Positions 12,135 to 23,330 of a stretch of DNA of 64,000 bases are shown here, in pieces (the stretch's first letter is position 1; each line of letters begins with the position of its first letter). The position numbers and the translations under genes are program-made. Below the pieces are notes generated by a model, which did not search any database, was not told the origin of the DNA, and saw nothing but the letters and a program-made list of their open reading frames with translations. This stretch comes from Fragilaria radians (Eukaryota; Bacillariophyta; Fragilariophyceae; Fragilariales; Fragilariaceae). The stretch is taken from NCBI GenBank assembly GCA_900642245.1, contig CAAAJI010000013.1, positions 168,065 to 232,064 on the forward strand, in the 5' to 3' direction.

Positions 12135-12935
12135 CACAGAATATCTCACGACAGCTTATTTTTGTTCTATGTTGATTCTTGATTGAGGGATTCTTGAGAT
12201 TTCAGAGTATTCGACAAGTTTCTTTCGTAGGGATTAACAACGATGAGTATTTTGTACTAGAGAATGAATAGATTTTACAGTAAAAGAACTCTTAATTGTT
12301 CCACATAGCAAATTCCTAACCTTTGAAATCCCCCCCACCCCCTCATTTTACGGAATTAGGAAGGAATTGCTGTTGAAAAAAAAGTGATGAATTCTCAAGT
12401 GGACAAACACAGACACAGCCGTCAAATAACTTCGAAGACATTCATAAAAAAAGTGGCAACATTGTCTTAGATAAGCATGACTGGAGAAGGAGGGGGCGAA
12501 AGCTCTGACAATTATTTAAGGAATAATACGTTAATTATCATCTAGTTTAGACAAGTGTTTACTTCGATCTAGCCCTCAAGTAATACAAGAAAGTTTGGAA
12601 CGCAATCAGCGAGACCATGCCGACTTTACCCGTGCACTTAACTGCAGCAAAAAAGTTCATTTGAAAAATAATAATTTTGACCAGAATATATTTGTAAGGG
12701 GAACAAAACAACAGTATAAACGGAAATGTTAAGAAAAGTATCACACTCTCTTTCATTCCCTAAATTATTTTCAAGTAAGGGTATAAGACAGCTAAAGTTT
12801 CCAAATTATCTCTTAAATTCTGAAAATATCAATAAACTGCACAAATCACTTAGAATCATAAGGAAAAGATGCCTGTTTTCAGCGTAAATGGACGACAGTA
12901 ATTAAGTACATTCATGCTAAACTGTTTTACCATGA
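12135..12935. other. intergenic between Rab5 and phosducin-like genes
   Basis: Holds the Rab5 promoter side (next to 12135) and the 3' end of the phosducin-like gene. There is a C-rich run near 12330-12345 and several A-runs. No gene or RNA recognised. Confidence 0.5.
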
Positions 12936-13742
12936 TCAATCAACACTATCATAGCTTTCGATATCGTCCAAATATTCACAGCGACTTGCATCATTTTTGG
13001 CGCTCATCAGAGATGATTCTGGTCCTGCCTCAAATTGAATACCTACATTGTTCGAGAGAGCATCTGTTTCGAGAATACCGATTTGAGTTAAAGTCAGTTC
13101 TAATGAAAAAGGAGTTGTTGTGGAAGGTAATGAAATCAATTGGTGCTGCAATAATCCATGGCGATAGAGGAAAAGTGTTGGAAGGTGCTCCAACGGCCAA
13201 TTGGCAATTGCTTGGTGATGCGGAATGCCCACAAATTTAACTTTTTCAAATTTGAGCGCTAAGCTTTGCGCTGCATCTTCTACTTGTCCAGTTCGCTCCC
13301 TGTCAGAGGATGTCAGGCAAACAATAACCCATTGGGTATGACTTGCTTCGTTGACTTGCTGAGTCCAGTCTGTGCGCGAAATCATTTGCATACAAGTAGA
13401 AGGAAATCTCTTTTGTGTTAATTCCTTGATTCGTTTGCGGCGATATCTCAGGAGAAAATCATCTTCGTTTTCTGAGTCTGATGCATCTTTATCCAAGACA
13501 TCGTTGTGATGATTGACACTAGTGCACTCGAGCTCGGAATGAGAATCGCAATGCACCTCTTGATGGATTTTCCTTTCTTCCAACTGACGTGCAATTTCTT
13601 GACTCGCCCCCTTGCGCATCATGGCTTCCTGAAAAGTTATTATTCTACGTTTGATCAATGCATCGTCAAATTCTGACGTCTCAGCTGAGACAGCATAAGC
13701 TGTTCTCTCTAAGTCATAATTCACCACACCACGACCTTCCAT
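12936..13742 (-). CDS. phosducin-like protein, PhLP2/PDCL3 type
   Basis: A thioredoxin-fold protein of the phosducin-like family. PhLP2 members act as co-chaperones of the cytosolic chaperonin CCT in actin and tubulin folding. Single exon, 268 aa. An acidic stretch (DASDSENEDDF) leads into DDFLLRYRRKRIKEL at about residues 95-110, the helix that precedes the thioredoxin fold in PhLP2. The fold itself reads WVIVCLTS, later FVGIPHHQAIANWPLEHLPTLFLYRHG, and lacks a redox CxxC, as expected for this family. The N-terminal half has the RRIITFQEAM-type amphipathic region. It lies 0.8 kb from the Rab5 start on the same strand and diverges from CK2 alpha. An ATP-binding or Gbetagamma role cannot be judged. 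Confidence 0.78.
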   Translation of the reverse strand: MEGRGVVNYDLERTAYAVSAETSEFDDALIKRRIITFQEAMMRKGASQEIARQLEERKIHQEVHCDSHSELECTSVNHHNDVLDKDASDSENEDDFLLRYRRKRIKELTQKRFPSTCMQMISRTDWTQQVNEASHTQWVIVCLTSSDRERTGQVEDAAQSLALKFEKVKFVGIPHHQAIANWPLEHLPTLFLYRHGLLQHQLISLPSTTTPFSLELTLTQIGILETDALSNNVGIQFEAGPESSLMSAKNDASRCEYLDDIESYDSVD

Positions 13743-14272
13743 TTTTGAGCAAAGCTAAGCACATACATTTAACTTCATAAGGTTACGGGCTATCACTCCA
13801 GAACAAAATGAATTCAAGTTGCAAATCGTGAATTTGATATTTCATATACATAAGTGATAATCAGGTCATCGATTCCAAGCCAGGATACGACGTCCACAAT
13901 TTTTTTGGAGGCGTAGAAGCTTCAAGTTTTATTTTTCATGGACAATATCAGAGAAAGGAAAAAGGCAAAATCTGCCAATATCCGAAATTAAAATAGTAGC
14001 ACAAAATACTAAGTACTAGCACTGTATTTCCTGCTCCGGTACTTCAAGTAATAATTCAGTTAGATTTAATACCGTAAACTGGTGATCGAGCGACGGCGTA
14101 GAGCCTGCCGGATCCTTAAAGTAACCAATCGCAATTGATCGATTTATTTCCAACAGCTTCGTTTTGCTGCTGTGCTGCTTTTGGCTGGTTCGAGACTTCA
14201 GTATTGATAAAGCGACAGATCCTATTTGAACTATTGCAATATAGGCCTGTAATAGGTTTTCCTACATTCTCA
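13743..14272. promoter_or_regulatory. shared intergenic region, phosducin-like / CK2 alpha
   Basis: 530 bp between divergent start codons, so both promoters lie here. No canonical TATA box can be placed with confidence. Confidence 0.45.
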
Positions 14273-15585
14273 TGAGCCGAGCAAGGTATGATAACTTTGG
14301 ATTTGTGAAATGCCGAATTTAAAAGTAGATTTTCTTGATGTTCGGTAATGTCCTACTTCACACTCATTTGTTGGTACCCTAATTTCTAGAGTCTATCCTG
14401 ATGTTAATGTCCATCGTCCTCGTGATTACTGGGACTATGAAGCATTAACGGTGAACTGGGGTGATCAAGAAGATTACGAAGTAATTCGCAAGATTGGGCG
14501 AGGCAAATACAGTGAGGTAAGAGTTTGTAAATCAGTGGTTTCTTTTCTGGATGGTCGTTTCATCACTTTGCTTCTCTACCAACTAGGTATTCGAGGGAAT
14601 AAATGTTGCTAATAACACAAAATGTGTTATTAAAATTCTGAAACCTGTCAAGAAGAAGAAGATTAAGAGAGAAATAAAAATCCTTCAAAATATGTGTGGA
14701 GGAACGAACATTATTCAACTTTTGGATGTGGTTCGTGATCCTCAATCCAAGACTCCATCTCTTATTTTTGAGCATGTCAACAACACAGACTTTAAAGTTC
14801 TCTATCCAACTTTGAGCGATTACGACATCCGTTATTACATCTTCGAACTTCTCAAGGCCTTAGATTATTGCCACTCGAACGGTGTTATGCATCGTGATGT
14901 TAAACCCCACAATGTGATGATTGATCACGAGAAGCGACAGCTCCGTCTGATTGACTGGGGTCTAGCCGAGTTTTATCACCCCGGCAGAGAGTATAATGTG
15001 CGAGTCGCAAGTCGATACTTTAAAGGACCGGAGCTGTTGGTTGACTTGCAAGAGTATGACTATTCCCTTGATATGTGGTCATTGGGATGCATGTTTGCTG
15101 GAATGATCTTTCGCAAGGAACCTTTTTTCCATGGGCATGATAACTATGATCAACTAGTGAAAATTGCAAAGGTTCTTGGTACTGAAGAACTCTTTCACTA
15201 CCTAGATACATATGATCTGGAGTTAGATCCACATTTTGATGGGATCTTAGGTCGCCATTCGAAGAAGCCTTGGCAAAAGTTCATTACCCCTGAGAATCAG
15301 CATCTTGTCTCTGACGATGCTCTAGATTTCGTTTCAAAACTTTTAAGGTGAGTTTCGTTAGTGTGGACTCACTTTGATCCATCTTTCGCTGGGGAGATTT
15401 TTTTCACTTGATCCATTTTGTTTGTTGTTGTGGCGTTTCCTTGTATAATGCTCTCACGTTTATGCAGGTATGATCACCAGGAGCGTTTATCAGCCAAAGA
15501 GGCATCGGCTCATCCCTATTTCGCACCGGTCCGAGAGGCCGCTGCTAGAAGTGGATCAACGACAGCTGGAACCTTCTCCTCTTAG
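14273..15585 (+). CDS. casein kinase 2 catalytic subunit alpha (4 exons)
   Basis: Constitutively active Ser/Thr kinase, the catalytic subunit of CK2. The model is join(14273..14286, 14390..14516, 14587..15347, 15468..15585), 339 aa, in phase with GT-AG borders. The tiny first exon encodes MSRA plus part of an Arg codon and joins to VYPDVNVHRPRDYWDYE, the typical CK2 alpha N terminus. Kinase motifs: GRGKYSEVFEG (glycine loop), Lys63 in CVIKILK, the basic cluster KPVKKKKIKRE (substrate and regulator binding, diagnostic of CK2 alpha), HRDVKPHN at about 149 and DWG at about 170 instead of DFG, also diagnostic. RYFKGPELL, then DMWSLGCMFAGMIFRK follow. The C-terminal tail is short (TTAGTFSS). A further splice-like pair (about 15605 and 15718) may mark a 3' UTR intron. 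Confidence 0.95.
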
Positions 15586-15971
15586 GCCATTTGTCCCGAC
15601 TGTAAAGTACGCTTTCCTTAACCAATGATCTTTAATTAATAGCGTTTACACTTTCACACTTTTTTAAACGCAATATGCTCTATACCTATTTTGTCAAATT
15701 TACACTTTTTCTTTTGTAGCTTGGATGAGTGGGAAGCCTTGTTCTCATCACGGAAAAACAAAGCATCGCCACAATATTCAATTGCAATTGCAATCCGCAA
15801 CGGAAAATTCCCAAGCCAATTTATTCTGTGACAAGGTGCGTCCCTCCCTAAGCATAGCCACTGAACTATAAAGATATGACTAGAAATTTGTCGAATTTAG
15901 ATTCAAATTTCTTTTTTATATTTGTTAAAGAAAGAAGTGAAAGACGAAGCGTCGAAGAGATGCGAGGGTTA

Positions 15972-16833
15972 CTATTCTTTCAAGTTAGGTTGGCTATAAC
16001 TGGAAGTTTGACGGTACACTCGTATCCGTCGTACAGTTCCAAACAGTCCCTCCGACTGGATCACTCGGTAGTATGTGAGAATATAACCTGAAAGTGGCTG
16101 AGAGGCCACGAGATCTAAAATATTATTATCGAGAGATGAGTCATGCCACACTGGCAATCGATTGAAGATGATAACGAACACAAGAATCCCAACCAGGCAT
16201 GAGCCCAGAAGAATTGCTTCCACAAGTGAGGATTCCACGAAAACTTTGATCGCAGTCAAGAGAACAATGAAAAATAATAGTCCACCGAAATAAAGAAATG
16301 TTAGATTTCTCGATTGATGGTAGATTAGCTGATTTGAGTTTTTAGCAATTGATGTGGCAAAAGCCTTCCATTCCGAAGGTTCCACAGTCATCAAAAGCGG
16401 AACTTCATTTGGATTCAATGGATAAGTCGTAACCCCTTCAACTTGAATCGGCGAAGAGTCAATGTTCAAAACAAGATCAATTTGTGCCACAAGGATTTTG
16501 TTTTGATCGTCATCAACACTTTCATCCTTGAATTCCCCTTCGTCAATATTTCGATAACACTGTATCATCAGAAAACAAATGAAGATCAATGGGGAAGAAA
16601 ACTAATGCAATTACACGGATCAAAAACATTTCCATTAAGTAACGTACAATTTTACGAGTGCATAGAAAAAAATCACTAATCACAAAAACAAATTTTTCAT
16701 TCCAAGACTCTAGTCGTTGGCGCTTGCTTTGCCACGCAGCTAGGATAACTACATGAATGTTCAGTATGCAACGATTAGTTTTGTTAATCACTTTCCTTTT
16801 CCGGCTTAAATTGTGCAATAATAAATATGCCAT
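15972..16833 (-). CDS. unrecognised membrane protein (2 exons predicted)
   Basis: Not recognised. The proposed model is complement(join(15972..16559, 16648..16833)), 257 aa. The 88-bp intron has GTACGT and ATACAG borders and keeps phase 0. The second exon is well supported as coding: an acidic region (IDEGEFKDESVDDDQ), a probable soluble domain, then two strong transmembrane segments (FLYFGGLLFFIVLLTAIKV and AILLGSCLVGILVFVIIF) separated by a few residues as a hairpin. A basic cytosolic-type tail follows (TVRRIRVYRQTSSYSQ). The first exon is less certain; it is basic with one weak hydrophobic patch (ILNIHVVILAAW). Function cannot be inferred. It is convergent with CK2 alpha. Confidence 0.55.
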
Positions 16834-17310
16834 ACATTTAACGCAGAATATACAAATTATACTATAACGACTGTCGCTGTGACTTAGTCAAATACACCAA
16901 TGATTTAGCAACATTGTTGTGAAAGTACAAGGATAGGTGTTGGTACTCTTTGGACCATCATTATTATTGGTTGAAGTCATGCTCCTGCTGATACCGTTAT
17001 TCTGGTAGAAGCCATTACTGCTGATCTTTGGAAGATCAAAAGAATGTTGCTGCCTTTGGAGAGTCTAAGCGGTCAATTCAAAGTAATGTTGCTGTTGTTG
17101 GAAAGTCAATATCGTCGTTCTGTTTGCTTCACTTTTTGAGATTCAAGACAAGTGAAGTATCAATATGATAACATTCATCCCAAAATTGCAACAATGTTAT
17201 TGATCCATGTGATTAATACCGTTGAAAGTAGTGACAAAGTAAGTCGATTATTTATATGGAATTTAACCACTATACACATGTAAGATCTTTGCTTGATTTT
17301 CAAGTAAATG
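16834..17310. repeat. dispersed repeat, partial copy of the 47.9-50.8 kb family
   Basis: From about 16950 the sequence resembles the large repeat at 47933-50795. Shared features are blocks such as GTGACAAAGTAAGTCGATTA, an ACTATA-ACATG block followed by ATCTTTGCTTGATTT, and recurring TTGTTGGAAAGTCAAT phrases. No coding sense seen. 16834-16950 is the promoter side of the membrane protein gene. Confidence 0.5.
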
Positions 17311-17509
17311 ACTGATTCCTTAGTTACTTTGTTGCAACATCACGGACGAAAAGATGCGCTGCAATCGCCTCATACATACCATGATACAGTATTATTGGAA
17401 GGAAGACTATTATTCAGAACAGCTAGCATAAAATCGGATTTGATAGCCCATCTGGTGCTAACCCTATCCGAGAGGAGCGTATGCTTTAGAAAAAAAGCTC
17501 AATGGATAT

Positions 17510-18235
17510 CTTAGACAGAACCATTTCTAGCTAATACGTTGCTGACTCTACTGTCTTCAATAACTTGCAGTCGTTCAGCTGGAGTATTATTGACCATAAA
17601 TCTGAATGCACATAAACCTACTTGTCAATCACATGCTCGATTTGCAGCAGTGTAACCAGTCATTTTAACCCATGGCATTGTAGATCCTTGAAATTTACTT
17701 CCTCATCACCTGGATGGAAATCCTTTGAATTAGGCTTACACTTAACGATTTCGAATGAGCGATCTAGAGATTTGCATCAACAGCAATGATTCCATTTGGA
17801 AGATCCTTGCGTTAAGAAAATGTCAATTTACTACGAGAAGGCAATCATTCAACGGACACATTTAGAATACCCTCAATTCAAATATGATTTTATACAATTA
17901 ACGATTGCAGTTCTATACTTCAAAACATCTGTTTCCAGTCCATTGTTGCCATCTCCACTACCTTCACTAGGTTTAATTCATTCAAGCATCCCTGGATCTC
18001 ATCAGGATGTTTTCTTCTTTCTTGCAATCATTTGCTTAGAGCTTTTCCACTACTTTCACTATGCTTGATACCTTCAAGCATCCCTACATCATATCAGGAT
18101 ACATATTTCTTCCATTTAGAAATCATTTGAATAGAAAATCGCCACAACTTCCATTATGTTAAATGCGTTCAAGAATCCCTGGATCTCAGCAGGATATTGA
18201 TATTGTACTTTGATATTTTAAAATAGCTTCTTCAT
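17510..18235 (-). repeat. three ~92-bp tandem units, decayed coding repeats
   Basis: Units begin near 17982, 18074 and 18169 (TCAAGCATCCCTGGATCTC-like, spacing 92 and 95 bp). On the minus strand each translates to a version of YPD-x-IQGCLN-x-x-NIVKVVE, so they look like repeats of a protein solenoid about 31 residues long, now broken by stops and frameshifts. A further minus-strand open stretch near 17600-17520 (NNTPAERLQVIEDSRVSN) may belong to the same dead gene. An ankyrin-like origin is possible but not shown. Confidence 0.4.
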
Positions 18236-19448
18236 GTAGCATGGGATAGCATATTCGATTGGAAAGATTTCAACCCAATGCGAGGCGGGATGAACAATTT
18301 AAGAATATCAGATTTAATCAGCTAGTTGGAGATAAAGAACTGTATCTGCTTGATGGTAGACTTAAAGTTAAATTTGAATTATGGCTATTCTTTCTCATGC
18401 CATATTTGAGTTTTTTGGATCCATAAGAAGAACTGTACTTCAGTACATGGTACTTAAGTTGCAACCAAATTAACATTTGCAAAGTAGTCACATTTGTCTT
18501 AGTGACATCTTGGTGCACCAATTATTCTTAGCGTCATACTACTTAACTTTATTGCTACCTACTTTCTTTAGCATTGCTATGTTGACATCCTTTTATCACT
18601 ATGCGTTTTATCATTCCACTCTTCGTTGAGTAAGCCTAAGTTCCAATACATTAGAAGTGCCTGGATTTTAAGAACGGTACACTTATTTTTCTCTGTGGTG
18701 AAGGTTACATGCTTAATCCTCTGCTTTGTTCAGTTTTGGACAGTAGACCAATGCTGCTTTCCATGTTAAAAGATAGAATAAATGTATATGAGTCATTTCA
18801 GGAATGAAATTACTCTCAATCCACAATCAACAGACAAATGCAACCATTGTGCCAGTAGATAAAGTCGTGAATGAGCAAATTGTTTGACTTGGAAAAAGAG
18901 CATATATGAGATCCTAGTCAACTTGACTATTTCCTTCAGCTTACTGCATGGATTAGAAGAAGAACGCATTGCAAAACATTCAGGCTTCTCCCTGTCACCT
19001 TTTATTTCTGTAGGGATATGATTCACTCTATACCATTGCGTTTTTTACAAATTGGAAAAGTATCTAAAGGGGAAACCAAGCTGGATTAACATGCCACAAG
19101 GAAAAGTAAATTCCTTATGAATATAACATTGGAGACTCAGAGTTACTTGAGACAACTCGTATGCTCCGGAAATTATTTTACCTAACGTTTTGAGTCAAAA
19201 GATGACGAATTTAAACAAAAGATTTTGTCATATTCCAAATCCTATCTCGTTCACCACATATCTACGGAGGTACGTTTGATCAAGGCTGAGGTTGATATAG
19301 CACTTGTTAAGGGTACGTTAGAGTTGAAATGGCAAAATAAGTTTGATTAGTACGAAAATGTTCAAAGGTCAGTTCTACCGTTCAATTACTCTCTCAAATG
19401 AGAGACTTTTCCTTTGATTATGTGTGTCGCTTTGCATCAACTTTGCAT
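18236..19448. other. no gene recognised
   Basis: AT-rich; open stretches at 18318-18521 and 18793-19026 (minus) carry no recognised motif and look like chance or relic sequence. The region next to 19448 is the 3' side of the SEH1-like gene. Confidence 0.5.
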
Positions 19449-20672
19449 TCAATCCTCGATTCTAGATGAAATATCTAGTTGTTCGCAGGTGTGGATTTGT
19501 GATACACATTTCCATTCCCCTTGGGGATTTGATTTCCACAATTGCACGACTCCAGCATCACCACTAGCAGCCAAAACTGTTCCTGTTACATTCCATTGGC
19601 ATTTCCATGCATCCTGAGACGGCAATTCCTGAGTTGATTTTAACACAAGATTGCAGTCATCTGACGATGAGGAGGAAATTCGATCCAGCTGATAAACTCT
19701 GAGAGGGCCTCCTTGTTCCGTGGACGCAATCCAATGAAAGCGTCGTCCAACATTTGGTGCCCAAGCCACATCCAAAACTGGGCCAGAATGCTTCGGAAAT
19801 TGGATAGGTAAGGGCGCCCACTGACGAGTACTAGTACTATATCTCCAAATAGCCAAATGAGTACTCCCACCGACAACCAATGTAGGTGGCTCGAATCTTC
19901 CAGTGCTCCAACTCAAACAGGAGGATATTCCACCAGAGAATGCGGTGAAGCTTCCCTGTAAGGGCCATTGGCTAAGATTTTGTAAATCAACAGCCTCGTA
20001 GATACGGCAAGTACCGTCAGCACTGGCAGTAGCCAATTGTAAACCTACATGACGAGGAGCAAAAGCCACGCAAGTGACAGGCTTTCGAGCCTCTGTTAGA
20101 TTCGCTCTAGTAATCCACAACACTCCGTGACTGTTGCTAGAGTTCCCTACAGAAGAATGACTGGCTTGACCCGCCTGTTGTGAGGTTACAGGGCTTAAAG
20201 AATTAGTTGTTCCACTTCCTCCTGACGAAGTAGTCAACGTCGTAGTTTCTTCCCAGATCTTTACTTCGCCATCTATACCACAAGTCGCCACCAAGGTTCC
20301 AAACTCAGCATGCGACCAACAAACATGTGTGACGGGACCACGGTGAGCTTGGAATTGCGATGAGATTATCCACTGCTGTTGTGAACTTTCGTCTGATGCT
20401 GACGTTGAAGGGTTACTCGGATTCTTCGGAATGCTATGGTGCAAATTCCAAATGCGCACGAAGCAATCGCCACTGCATGTCGCCATACGACGACCATAAA
20501 TATCGAAACTTACGTGATGTATGTAATCCGAATGAGCAGAGGATAAAATTTGTGTGGAAGACTCCGTTTGCACCAGACCAATATTACTCGGTGGCATATA
20601 GTGAGTCTTTTCGCTTTGATTGTCAGCCTTATTGGATATACCGCCACTTCCCTCATTGTCTTGTAATCTCAT
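19449..20672 (-). CDS. SEH1: SEH1-like WD40 nucleoporin
   Basis: A WD40 beta-propeller protein of the SEH1/SEC13 group. SEH1 is shared by the nuclear pore Y-complex (Nup107-160) and the SEA/GATOR2 complex that controls TORC1. Single exon, 407 aa. Propeller blades seen: AHSDYIHHVSFDIYGRRMAT, then CSGDCFVRIWNL; FQAHRGPVTHVCWSHAEFG, then TCGIDGEVKIWEE; VTCVAFAPRHVGLQLATASA, then DGTCRIYEAVDLQNLSQWPL; later SGPVLDVAWAPNVGRRFHWI; and WKCQWNVTGTVLAASGDAGV with QLWK at the end. The IYEA-x-DLQNLSQWPLQ segment is particularly SEH1-like. Low-complexity Ser/Thr/Asn loops (about residues 90 and 150-190) lengthen it compared with the usual 350-360 aa. Start chosen at the first ATG; no upstream exon is evident. 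Confidence 0.88.
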   Translation of the reverse strand: MRLQDNEGSGGISNKADNQSEKTHYMPPSNIGLVQTESSTQILSSAHSDYIHHVSFDIYGRRMATCSGDCFVRIWNLHHSIPKNPSNPSTSASDESSQQQWIISSQFQAHRGPVTHVCWSHAEFGTLVATCGIDGEVKIWEETTTLTTSSGGSGTTNSLSPVTSQQAGQASHSSVGNSSNSHGVLWITRANLTEARKPVTCVAFAPRHVGLQLATASADGTCRIYEAVDLQNLSQWPLQGSFTAFSGGISSCLSWSTGRFEPPTLVVGGSTHLAIWRYSTSTRQWAPLPIQFPKHSGPVLDVAWAPNVGRRFHWIASTEQGGPLRVYQLDRISSSSSDDCNLVLKSTQELPSQDAWKCQWNVTGTVLAASGDAGVVQLWKSNPQGEWKCVSQIHTCEQLDISSRIED

Positions 20673-21138
20673 CGTTTCGACGCTTCGATCAATTACTCGA
20701 AAATCATGTGTCTGTATGGGGTTTCGTTACTGACACTAGACGATACTTTTAGGTACTAGTCAACTTGCAAGTTTTCTCCCACTCTTTGCTCACTCTCCAT
20801 GTTGAAGTGAATTTGGACTTGACAATTAACCTGCTCCTAATGAAGATCAACGATAAGATGATTTCTGTGAAATCTATTCTGAAAACTTTAGTTTAACATC
20901 AAGTTAAACAGCCATATATGATTCTGAACATGCAAAGGGAAAGCATTGAGGAATGTATCCCTTGGAATACTTATTTCAAAAGACAACAAGGTTCTCGTAA
21001 TGTGCTACCTCATAAGTCCTTGGTAGAGAAAAGCTACAAGCAAAGATTGACGCCACAAGCTCCAAAAGAATAAAGAGAGAAACTAGGAAACTAAAATAGC
21101 AACGTCTACAGGAGTAAAACCTTGTACGTGACATACCT
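20673..21138. other. intergenic, SEH1 promoter side
   Basis: Upstream of the SEH1-like gene; no further gene recognised before the left arm of the foldback element. Confidence 0.5.
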
Positions 21139-23330
21139 TGAGCTACGGTCATTAAGATAATACCTAACACTATAGGTTGTAAGCAATACAGTCTAACAAT
21201 ACTATAATAAATTACTAAGGCTAANNNNNNNNNNNNNNNNNNNNNNNNNNNNNNNNNNNNNNNNNNNNNNNNNNNNNNNNNNNNNNNNNNNNNNNNNNNN
21301 NNNNNNNNNNNNNNNNNNNNNNNNNNNNNNNNNNNNNNNNNNNNNNNNNNNNNNNNNNNNNNNNNNNNNNNNNNNNNNNNNNNNNNNNNNNNNNNNNNNN
21401 NNNNNNNNNNNNNNNNNNNNNNNNNNNNNNNNNNNNNNNNNNNNNNNNNNNNNNNNNNNNNNNNNNNNNNNNNNNNNNNNNNNNNNNNNNNNNNNNNNNN
21501 NNNNNNNNNNNNNNNNNNNNNNNNNNNNNNNNNTTAGTATCTTTTCAGGACCGTCATATCAATACGGTCAGAATAACTATTACAGATTCCTAAGTAACAA
21601 ACAGGAATCTATCAAGATTCACGATTGATGAATCTAAGATCACAAAGTCTAAATGTTAAGTGATGAATCTAACACTTAAGCTGAAGAGACTATGTGGTCA
21701 AGGAAACACGTTGCAATTGATTCACAAGAGATCTAGGATAAAGTAAATTTTTAGATCATAATTTACAATTTGTATAAACTCTTAGAGCAGTACGTCAGGC
21801 AAAATACGCTCCTTGTGCCAATGAATTACAATTTGTTCATTTGAAGTTGCAGTAGAATATAATATGGTTGATAGACCAACACCAGAATCATTGTGTCCTA
21901 GTCAACAGGGGTATGCAATAGATTATTGGCGGGGAAATTGCTTCATTATTACTGAAAAAAATTGATTGGTGCACTTTTCCAATGCCAATTATGGATTGAA
22001 TAAACTACCAATACCGGTAATTGGTTGAATAAATTTAGCAATATCAATAATTCTTTGAATAAAAAATAGCAATGCCAGTTAGTGAATGGCCCAAAGCAAT
22101 TACCGCTCAAGTTTTTGGTTTCCTTTTGGTATGAGCAGGGTGAATATTTGCCATCCTTTCTTCAAGGTTTCTGAGAAAGAACATTATTGGGATTGCAAGT
22201 TCAGTAGTGAGGAAAAAGGAGATTCTACCAAAAGCTTAAAGCAGAAAAAGACACATGGTGGTTGAACCTGTTTCCCAAATTCTATCCGTTCACAAAGACT
22301 ACGAGGAAATCATGAAGGAATAGAGTAATACAGTTTTCACATATCCTACAAAAGTGAAGTGCACGTATTCCTGGATAGAGTTAGTCATTATGAAAAATAT
22401 CTCAATTGCTTTAATTGATGATGAACTAGTTCTTAAAGCATCGTGCTACTATTTTATTTTCTTCCAATTCATTGAAAATATGCACGAAGCAACGTTGCAA
22501 TTCAAGACCCATATGGTGACGGATGATGAAGATGGTGAATTCCTTGCAGAACAAGTAAATAACGCATTTTCAGTTTCAGGGCCTCTCCCTTATTCTGCCT
22601 ACTTCAGATCATGCAAAAAGGTTTTTCAGCGCTGCTTCTTTTGTGAATGTAACGGGAATGGTAGGATACGAAACTGCTAGCGACATTTTTTTCCAGTAAA
22701 GACAAAAGTCGTGCACTGACTCAGGCTAGGAAGTTAACAGTGCATTTTATCACGTCTGTTCCTTTCCGCTCTGTGCTCTTTGTTATACTTGCTATAAGTT
22801 GCTCTGAGAGCTTATACAAACTATAATTATGTTACATTTACATTAGATCTCTTGTGAACTTGTTGTCAACATGCTCCATTGACCGCTTAGTCTCTTCAGC
22901 TCATGTGTTTGATTTAACACTTAGCCTCTAGGCTTATGTGATCTTCGATTCACAACTCAGATTCATGAATCGTCATTCTTTATAGATTCCCCTTTGTTAC
23001 TTGGGAATCTGTAATAATTATTCCTACCGTATAGATATGACGGTTCTGAAAAGATATTGAATTATCTTCTCATTTATAAGCAAAATTAAAGCATCACTAA
23101 ACTCATATAAGACTATGTCTTTATTGAATTTGTAGAAGATATAGAAATAATGGTTAACTATGTAACTTATTCTAGATCTAGATGAGTAAAAAAAGAATAT
23201 TGATCCTAGTATTGTTGATTACTATGAATTAATGATAACTTGGACGTCTAGTCTCAGCAACGTATTGCAGTATTGCTTGACTTCATTGCTTAAAACCTAT
23301 AGTATTAGGCATTATCTTATCAAACTTAAC
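21139..23330. mobile_element. foldback-type element with long inverted arms
   Basis: The sequence at 21534-21800 is found again in reverse complement at about 22790-23062 (for example AGATCTCTTGTGAA, AGTCTCTTCAGCT and ATATGACGGT read in both arms). The sequence at 21139-21224, left of the gap, pairs with about 23240-23330 (ATTGCTTA-AACCTATAGT and AGGYATTATCTTA blocks). The arms therefore run at least 540 bp on the right side and are about 75-85% alike by eye. The middle (about 1 kb) holds one short open frame at 22354-22680 without known motifs. Left-arm sequence is partly lost in the gap. Such a layout fits a foldback or MITE-like DNA transposon, or two LTRs in opposite orientation. Confidence 0.6.
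21225..21533. other. assembly gap
   Basis: 309 N inside the left arm of the inverted repeat; long inverted arms are a plausible cause of the assembly break. Confidence 0.99.

Noticed and set aside
12135..12149. Five-residue N-terminal extension of the Rab5 gene
   Set aside because: The extension lacks an ATG (GTG only); the start at 12134 matches the family.
22354..22680. 108-codon open frame in the foldback core as a real gene
   Set aside because: Short, AT-rich, no motif and no splice context; may be a relic or chance.
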